Below are positions 6,449-10,742 of a DNA stretch of 10,742 nt, piece by piece. Position 1 is the stretch's first letter. Every line of letters starts with the position of its first letter. Under the pieces are notes generated by a model. It was not told the origin of the DNA. It did not search any database and was given only the letters and a program-made list of their open reading frames with translations. Both the position numbers and the translations under genes were made by a program. Source of the DNA: Sulfurospirillum sp. UBA6810 (lineage in GTDB: Bacteria; Campylobacterota; Campylobacteria; Campylobacterales; Sulfurospirillaceae); assembly GCA_002469305.1 (NCBI GenBank), contig DKEY01000003.1:1-10742 (forward strand), written 5' to 3'.

Positions 6449-8803
6449 ATGGCTGAAGAAGAGATAATCATACTAGAATCTGATGATACAGACCAAGAGG
6501 AGTTTACAACTCCCATTGGTGAAGATGCACTGGATTCTGAGGAAAAAGTAGAAGCACAAGAAAAAGAAGTAGATGAAAACTTAAATAAAGAAAAGAAAAA
6601 AAAGCTCATCACTTATGGCATCATTGGCTCTATTGCTTTTTTATTTATCATCATTATTATAGTTATTTTTTCTCTTCAAAACTCTCAAGAAGCGGAAGTC
6701 TCTGATCTCAATACTTCAGAAATTGCTCAAAAGTTAAATGAAAAACAAAGGCCTGAACAGTTTAGTCCTTCTCGATTAGAAAATATGATAAAAAAAGCAA
6801 ATGTCCTCTATGAAGGTGGCAATAAAGATGAAGCACTCAAGATTTATGAGAGAATTGCTACATTTAATGAAGCTATCTCGTACTATAACATAGGTGTTGC
6901 CCAAATCAAAGATAAAAACTATAAAGACGCTTTAGAGTCTTTTAAAAAAGCTATCGATAATCAAGAACAAAGATGTGTAAGTGCTATCAATGCAGCAGTT
7001 TGTGCACTTGAACTGAAGAATGAAAATCTTTTTAAATACTACATAGATTTAGCCTATACATACTTGCCACAAGAGAGCAACTCTCCTTTATACTCTTACT
7101 ATGTTGGATTGGTAAATTATTATAAAAACTTTTACTATGAGGCACTCTCAGCGCTCTCTCATCCAAATTCAGAATTTTATACCGAAAAACAAAACTACCT
7201 TGCTTCAAAAATACTAACATCTATGAACATCAATGACATAGCTGTCAATAAACTAGAAAAAAACAGACTTGTAGAAGACAGTTTGACCTTGGGACTTTTA
7301 TATGCAAGACTTGGAGAATTTCAAGTCTCACTTAATCACTTAGTAAAAGCAACACAAAACACAAACGAACCTCTGAAAACAAGAGTAGCTCTAGCGCTTG
7401 TACAAAATAAATTGGGGAAACTTGAAGAGAGTGCTCAACTACTAAAAGAACTCTATGCACAGTATCAAGAAAAAGTTAGTGATGTATATCCGATCAAAGT
7501 TACTCTCAAAGATACTCTATTTGATATAGAAAAAGCACAAAATGAGTTTGATAAAGAACTTTTTTTCAATGATGAGAGGACTTATGGGCTTCTGTTTTAC
7601 TTTGCCCCTTTTAAAGTTTTCAATGCAGAACAGACTATAAACTATATCAGAAAAGGGAGTATGAATGTTTTTATAGATGAGATTGGCCCTGCCCTTTCAT
7701 ATCTCAAAAAAAGCTCCACTATCTCAAAGGTAAATATATCTATAAGCCAAGGCATCAAAAAGGCTCTTGATTATCATACTTCACAAGCAAATAAGATATT
7801 TAAAGAGATGATACAAACATACCCTAAACACTCTATTTTGCACTACAATTTAGCCCTTACCTATGCACAAATGTCAAACTTCACAGAAGCCTACAATCAC
7901 TTTAAAAGAAGTTATCATCTTGATAATACAAACTACCTAGCAGGTGCATTTGCCATCATGTGTGGTAAACTTGTCAATGATGATGTAAAAAGACTTAGTG
8001 AAGATGTAAAAGATAGCATCGCTGCAGATACAACACTCGGAGAATCAAACCTTTTTATCTCTTTGGTGCATCTAAGCGAAAACAATCAGCTCTCATTAAC
8101 TAGGTGGATGGAAGAAGAAAAAAAATCGACCCCTTTAAACATCGTTTTTGATACCATCATAGCTCAAAAAACTTTCAATCAAAAAATTTACAGGCAAAAA
8201 GCTACAATCCTGCAATCCATACTTCCAAGAGATATTATGGCAAATATCATAGACTTTAATGTCAAATACAATAAAGACAATATAAAAGAGTATGCAAAAG
8301 CCATCCAAATCGAATTTAAAAAACTTGATTTAGATTATAGTGCGTTTTACTATGGCCCAAAAATCGCGCAAGAACAATATATAAAGTTTTTGCAAATCGG
8401 TGGTTTATTGCATCAAGAGAAGGTAAAAATCTTAGAAAAGATGGAGTTAGAAACAGAGGATATCCCAGGTATCATGCAAACACTCGCTTATCTGAGCATC
8501 TACACAAATGACTTTGAAGAAGCATACACTTTATACAATCAACTCATAGACCAATACAAAGAGAATGACACTAAAACTGTATTTCTAGCCGCTGTTGCCT
8601 CCATAGGAGCAAATCACCCTGAAAATGCAGTAGCACTTTTAGAACTCTCAAAGCTCATCGATCCAACCAATATGGAAAGCAGATATGGACTTGGACTTTT
8701 ATACCATGAAGTGAAAAACTTTGATGGAGCGATTATACAGTATCAAAAGATAGGAAATAGCGACTTTCAATCAAAATATTTTAGTTTTAAAATCACAAAG
8801 TAG
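6449..8803 (+). CDS. pflB: PflB-like flagellar motor disk protein (membrane-anchored TPR)
   Basis: Probably the orthologue of PflB, a Campylobacterota-specific scaffold of the flagellar motor that forms part of the periplasmic disk with PflA and is needed to place the MotAB stators. What is seen: 784 residues; an acidic N-terminal tail (1-48) then a lysine cluster; one membrane helix at about 53-75 with a long isoleucine run; then a large, presumably periplasmic, helical domain. TPR-like helix pairs are clear at about 110-174, 461-500 and 744-775, with weaker repeats between. There is no enzymatic motif. The identification rests on architecture, length (C. jejuni PflB is about 820 residues, from memory) and position directly after serS in the der-aroK-trpS-serS block, as in C. 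jejuni Cj0386-Cj0390. AGGA lies 8 bases before the ATG. If not PflB, it is an inner-membrane TPR protein of unknown role. Confidence 0.8.
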   Translation: MAEEEIIILESDDTDQEEFTTPIGEDALDSEEKVEAQEKEVDENLNKEKKKKLITYGIIGSIAFLFIIIIIVIFSLQNSQEAEVSDLNTSEIAQKLNEKQRPEQFSPSRLENMIKKANVLYEGGNKDEALKIYERIATFNEAISYYNIGVAQIKDKNYKDALESFKKAIDNQEQRCVSAINAAVCALELKNENLFKYYIDLAYTYLPQESNSPLYSYYVGLVNYYKNFYYEALSALSHPNSEFYTEKQNYLASKILTSMNINDIAVNKLEKNRLVEDSLTLGLLYARLGEFQVSLNHLVKATQNTNEPLKTRVALALVQNKLGKLEESAQLLKELYAQYQEKVSDVYPIKVTLKDTLFDIEKAQNEFDKELFFNDERTYGLLFYFAPFKVFNAEQTINYIRKGSMNVFIDEIGPALSYLKKSSTISKVNISISQGIKKALDYHTSQANKIFKEMIQTYPKHSILHYNLALTYAQMSNFTEAYNHFKRSYHLDNTNYLAGAFAIMCGKLVNDDVKRLSEDVKDSIAADTTLGESNLFISLVHLSENNQLSLTRWMEEEKKSTPLNIVFDTIIAQKTFNQKIYRQKATILQSILPRDIMANIIDFNVKYNKDNIKEYAKAIQIEFKKLDLDYSAFYYGPKIAQEQYIKFLQIGGLLHQEKVKILEKMELETEDIPGIMQTLAYLSIYTNDFEEAYTLYNQLIDQYKENDTKTVFLAAVASIGANHPENAVALLELSKLIDPTNMESRYGLGLLYHEVKNFDGAIIQYQKIGNSDFQSKYFSFKITK

Positions 8804-8806
8804 AAG

Positions 8807-8830
8807 TTGGGCTATTGAAAAATAGCCCAA
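8807..8830 (+). terminator. Hairpin after pflB
   Basis: TTGGGCTATT (8807-8816) and AATAGCCCAA (8821-8830) form a perfect 10-bp stem with a GAAA tetraloop of the GNRA class. It starts 3 bases after the pflB stop. A's, not U's, follow on the plus strand, so it is not a textbook intrinsic terminator. It may instead protect the 3' end of the mRNA or act with the next hairpin. Confidence 0.55.
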
Positions 8831-8833
8831 AAA

Positions 8834-8851
8834 AAGCTTACATGTAAGCTT
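8834..8851 (-). terminator. Intrinsic terminator of leuA
   Basis: AAGCTTACATGTAAGCTT is a perfect 18-base palindrome. Read on the minus strand it folds as a 7-bp stem with loop CATG, followed directly by five more T's, a canonical U tract. It overlaps the first two bases of the leuA stop codon, so leuA should end here as a single gene. The centre is the repeated TACATGTA octamer. Confidence 0.75.
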
Positions 8852-10409
8852 AGATATTTGCACCTGTTTTGTCATTGATGCTTCTTAAACCCTCTTTCAT
8901 CGACATATAACTATTTAATGCCCCAATATATGCTTTTGCAGTTGCAAGCATAGTATCAACACTCAAACCATGTCCCATGATAGCAGGCTTACTCTCATCA
9001 AAAACAACTTTTACAACAACACGAGCCAACGCATCTTTTCCTTGTGTTACGGCATCAACTTTATAGTCTTTCAACTCTCCAGATACTCCGCAAACTCTGT
9101 CTATTACTTTAAATACAGCGTCCATCGTTCCATTACCGATAGCAGCATCTGTTATCTCTTGTCCATGGTGTCTGATAGTAACAGCAGCATTTGGAACACC
9201 TCCAGGATTACAGTCGCTTAATTGTAAAGTAACAAGTTCGAAAACTTGAGGAATTTTTGTAATCTCCTCAGCGATTAAAGCTCTGATATCATCATCAAAT
9301 ATCTCTTTTTTAGCATCTGCCAAGATTTTAAATCGATCAAATGCATCATTTATCTCTTCATCTTTTAAGTTAAATCCCAATGTAGATAATTTATCTTTAA
9401 ATGCATGTCGGCCTGAGTGTTTTCCTAAAACGATAGAGTTTTTATCTAAACCTATATCTTTAGCATTCATGATTTCATAAGTCTCAGTATGTTTTAAAAC
9501 ACCATCTTGGTGAATACCACTTTCATGAGCAAAAGCATTTTTACCCACTATCGCTTTATTTGGCTGTGGCTCAATCCCTGTAACAGATGAGACCAATTTA
9601 CTTGTTGGATAAATCTCTTTTATATTGATATTTGTTGTGTAATTACTAAAGATATCTCTTCTTGTATGTAGTGCCATAACTATCTCTTCTAAAGCTGCAT
9701 TTCCAGCTCTCTCGCCTAAACCATTTATCGTACATTCAACTTGACGTGCACCGTTTTGTATGCACTCAAGTGAGTTAGCAACTGCTAAACCCAAATCATT
9801 GTGATTATGTACAGAGATAATAGCTCGCTCACCGATAAATTCATGTAAAGATTTTATGATAGCGCCCATCTCACTTGGCATTCTATATCCAACAGTATCT
9901 GGGATATTTAGTGTAGTAGCCCCTGCGTTTACTACCGCATCTAAAATCTCTTTCATAAAAACAACATCACTTCTTCCTGCATCTTCACATGAAAATTCTA
10001 TATCATCACAAAATGTTTTTGCATACTGAACTGCTTCTACTGCTTTTTTGATAACTTGTTCAGGAGTCATTTTTAATTTATACTCCATATGAATAGGACT
10101 TGTTGCGATAAAAGTATGGATACGGCGCATTTTTGCTTTTGCTACTGCTTCTCCAGCTGCTTTTATATCTCGCTCAAGTGCTCTTGCCAAAGAACAAACA
10201 GTAGAGTTTTTGACTTGTTCACTTATCCTTGCAATCGCATCAAAATCTCCAGGACTTGCAGCAGCAAAACCTGCCTCTATGATATCAACTCCCAATTTTT
10301 CTAACTGCAATGCTATTTGAATCTTCTCTTCAGTATTCATTGAAGCACCAGGACTTTGCTCTCCATCTCTTAACGTTGTATCAAATATCTTTATTATTTC
10401 TGGTTTCAT
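8850..10409 (-). CDS. leuA: 2-isopropylmalate synthase
   Basis: Condenses acetyl-CoA with 2-oxoisovalerate to 2-isopropylmalate, the first committed and feedback-inhibited step of leucine synthesis; cytoplasmic. The 519-residue product has the bacterial long-form layout. The TIM-barrel catalytic domain begins with FDTTLRDGEQ (9-18). Metal ligands are Asp15, His201 and His203 in HNHND (201-205), and Asn237 in GLGERAGN. A linker includes HESGIHQDG and GKHSGRHAF (329-337). The C-terminal allosteric domain from about residue 390 would bind leucine. The ATG is preceded by GGGAAAAGG at good spacing. Upstream is a leader with a leucine-codon ORF and a terminator hairpin, so expression is probably attenuated by leucine supply in addition to enzyme feedback. 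A terminator at the stop implies that leuBCD lie elsewhere. Homocitrate or citramalate synthase is less likely, given the context of the leader. Confidence 0.96.
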   Translation of the reverse strand: MKPEIIKIFDTTLRDGEQSPGASMNTEEKIQIALQLEKLGVDIIEAGFAAASPGDFDAIARISEQVKNSTVCSLARALERDIKAAGEAVAKAKMRRIHTFIATSPIHMEYKLKMTPEQVIKKAVEAVQYAKTFCDDIEFSCEDAGRSDVVFMKEILDAVVNAGATTLNIPDTVGYRMPSEMGAIIKSLHEFIGERAIISVHNHNDLGLAVANSLECIQNGARQVECTINGLGERAGNAALEEIVMALHTRRDIFSNYTTNINIKEIYPTSKLVSSVTGIEPQPNKAIVGKNAFAHESGIHQDGVLKHTETYEIMNAKDIGLDKNSIVLGKHSGRHAFKDKLSTLGFNLKDEEINDAFDRFKILADAKKEIFDDDIRALIAEEITKIPQVFELVTLQLSDCNPGGVPNAAVTIRHHGQEITDAAIGNGTMDAVFKVIDRVCGVSGELKDYKVDAVTQGKDALARVVVKVVFDESKPAIMGHGLSVDTMLATAKAYIGALNSYMSMKEGLRSINDKTGANI

Positions 10410-10444
10410 AACCTTTTCCCTTTGTATTGTCTATATTTATGTAT

Positions 10445-10474
10445 AAAAATGTTAGCAACAAAGAAGCTAACATT
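10445..10474 (-). terminator. Attenuator hairpin in leuA leader
   Basis: On the minus strand AATGTTAGC (10474-10466) and GCTAACATT (10456-10448) form a perfect 9-bp stem with a 9-base loop (TTCTTTGTT). A run of five T's (10449-10445) overlaps the end of the stem. It lies 42 bases after the leader-peptide stop and about 35 bases before the leuA ATG, the expected place for an attenuator. The stem is AU-rich, so it is probably a moderate terminator. It could also serve as a terminator for read-through from the upstream gene. Confidence 0.78.
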
Positions 10475-10488
10475 AAAACTTGTTGGCT
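10465..10488 (-). promoter_or_regulatory. Candidate antiterminator pairing in leuA leader
   Basis: The RNA segment AGCCAACA (10488-10481) can pair with UGUUAGCU (10472-10465), with one C:A mismatch and an 8-base loop. This uses the 5' arm of the attenuator stem, so the two structures exclude each other. A second option pairs CAACAA (10485-10480) with UUGUUG (10461-10456), also breaking the terminator. Both were found by eye without an energy calculation. Confidence 0.4.
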
Positions 10489-10516
10489 GTTGTAATTTTA
10501 CTATATTTTGTAAATA

Positions 10517-10600
10517 TTAGAGGATATTGAAGCGAAGGAGGAGAAGGAGAACGTTATATCTCTTTTGTATAAAAGTATTATGAACATCTATCTGTTTCAT
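10517..10600 (-). CDS. leuL: Leucine leader peptide of leuA attenuator
   Basis: A 27-codon ORF between the leuA promoter and the attenuator hairpin. Its likely role is to be translated, not to make a functional product: ribosomes stalling at leucine codons when charged tRNA-Leu is scarce would alter the downstream RNA fold and let transcription reach leuA. The start ATG has a good Shine-Dalgarno (AAGGAGA at 10613-10607). Codons 17-24 read VLLLLLRF; the five Leu codons (10549-10535) are CTC CTT CTC CTC CTT, and a sixth Leu (CTC) is the last codon before TAA. All six belong to the CTY pair, normally read by tRNA-Leu(GAG), whereas TTA and CTT are common in the neighbouring genes. It resembles enterobacterial leuL in layout, not in sequence. 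Five Leu codons in a row at this position are very unlikely by chance. No homology search was possible. Confidence 0.82.
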   Translation of the reverse strand: MKQIDVHNTFIQKRYNVLLLLLRFNIL

Positions 10601-10630
10601 TTTCCGTCTCCTTTTTTAAATTTATTTTTT

Positions 10631-10659
10631 ATTATACTAAATTTTTTTTCGTTTAGCAA
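10631..10659 (-). promoter_or_regulatory. leuL-leuA promoter
   Basis: On the minus strand TTGCTA (10659-10654) and TATAAT (10636-10631) are separated by exactly 17 bases. The -10 is perfect and the -35 matches TTGACA at four of six positions. The spacer contains the stop codon of the upstream gene. The predicted start near 10624 leaves a leader of about 24 bases before the leader-peptide ATG and about 215 before leuA. Confidence 0.7.
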
Positions 10660-10742
10660 TTATGAATGTGTAAAATGCTCTTACAATTCCATAAAGTAAA
10701 TAAGCTGTTATAAGTGCTGTTGTACTCTCGATAGGATAAACA
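10637..10742 (-). CDS. pssA: 3' end of membrane protein, probably phosphatidylserine synthase
   Basis: Only the last 34 codons are visible; the rest lies beyond the right edge. The fragment reads VYPIESTTALITAYLLYGI, then VRAFYTFIIAKRKKI, and ends at TAG. It looks like a final membrane helix followed by a short basic cytoplasmic tail. It resembles the C-terminus of CDP-diacylglycerol-serine O-phosphatidyltransferase, the enzyme that makes phosphatidylserine for phosphatidylethanolamine synthesis. I also recall, without checking, pssA beside leuA in related genomes. The name is a tentative inference from a short piece; another small multi-pass membrane protein is possible. No terminator separates it from the leuA leader, and the leuA promoter overlaps its 3' end, so read-through transcripts would also pass the attenuator. 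Confidence 0.5.
   Translation of the reverse strand, partial: VYPIESTTALITAYLLYGIVRAFYTFIIAKRKKI

Noticed and set aside
6358..6612. 84-codon minus-strand frame across the serS-pflB junction
   Set aside because: The serine- and phenylalanine-rich product is the complement of the acidic pflB start; no independent signals.
8970..10304. Plus-strand frames inside leuA (8970-9221 and 10089-10304)
   Set aside because: Antisense shadows of an intact leuA.
10410..10636. Metabolite riboswitch or T-box upstream of leuA
   Set aside because: No T-box sequence or specifier arrangement is visible, and the Shine-Dalgarno, ORF and Leu run explain the leader better.
1..10742. Mobile element, phage or CRISPR content
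   Set aside because: No transposase, integrase, terminal repeats or regularly spaced direct repeats were seen; all genes are housekeeping or lineage-typical.

Overview
The window is an AT-rich bacterial chromosome segment, most likely from a Campylobacterota (epsilonproteobacterial) organism of the Sulfurimonas type. The evidence is the gene order der-aroK-trpS-serS followed by a large membrane-anchored TPR protein. From memory this matches the Campylobacter jejuni block Cj0386-Cj0390, where the last gene is the flagellar motor gene pflB. The promoters also fit: TATAAT boxes with an upstream TG and no clear -35. The genus is an inference.

Plus strand, left to right. A Cu+-exporting P1B-ATPase (copA), cut by the left edge, ends at a strong 14-bp inverted repeat. 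A promoter then drives der (ribosome-assembly GTPase) and aroK (shikimate kinase), which overlap by 4 bases. After a small hairpin and a second promoter come trpS, serS and pflB, with gaps of 11 and 23 bases. A flagellar motor disk gene is therefore probably co-transcribed with two aminoacyl-tRNA synthetases.

Minus strand, right to left. The last 34 codons of a membrane protein, probably pssA, enter from the right edge. A promoter overlaps its 3' end and starts a leader of about 215 bases before leuA (2-isopropylmalate synthase, first committed step of leucine synthesis). The leader has a well-spaced Shine-Dalgarno, a 27-codon ORF with five consecutive Leu codons after a Val codon, and a 9-bp hairpin with a U tract. 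This is the layout of a ribosome-mediated leucine attenuator, and it is the most interesting regulatory element in the window. leuA ends in a palindromic hairpin with a U tract, so it is probably transcribed alone, without leuBCD.

The palindrome TACATGTA occurs six times. Five copies lie between genes or across gene ends, including two stop codons, which suggests a lineage-specific repeat or a recurrent terminator or operator element. I saw no tRNA or rRNA gene, CRISPR array, insertion sequence or phage gene. No stretch over 300 bases lacks a gene.
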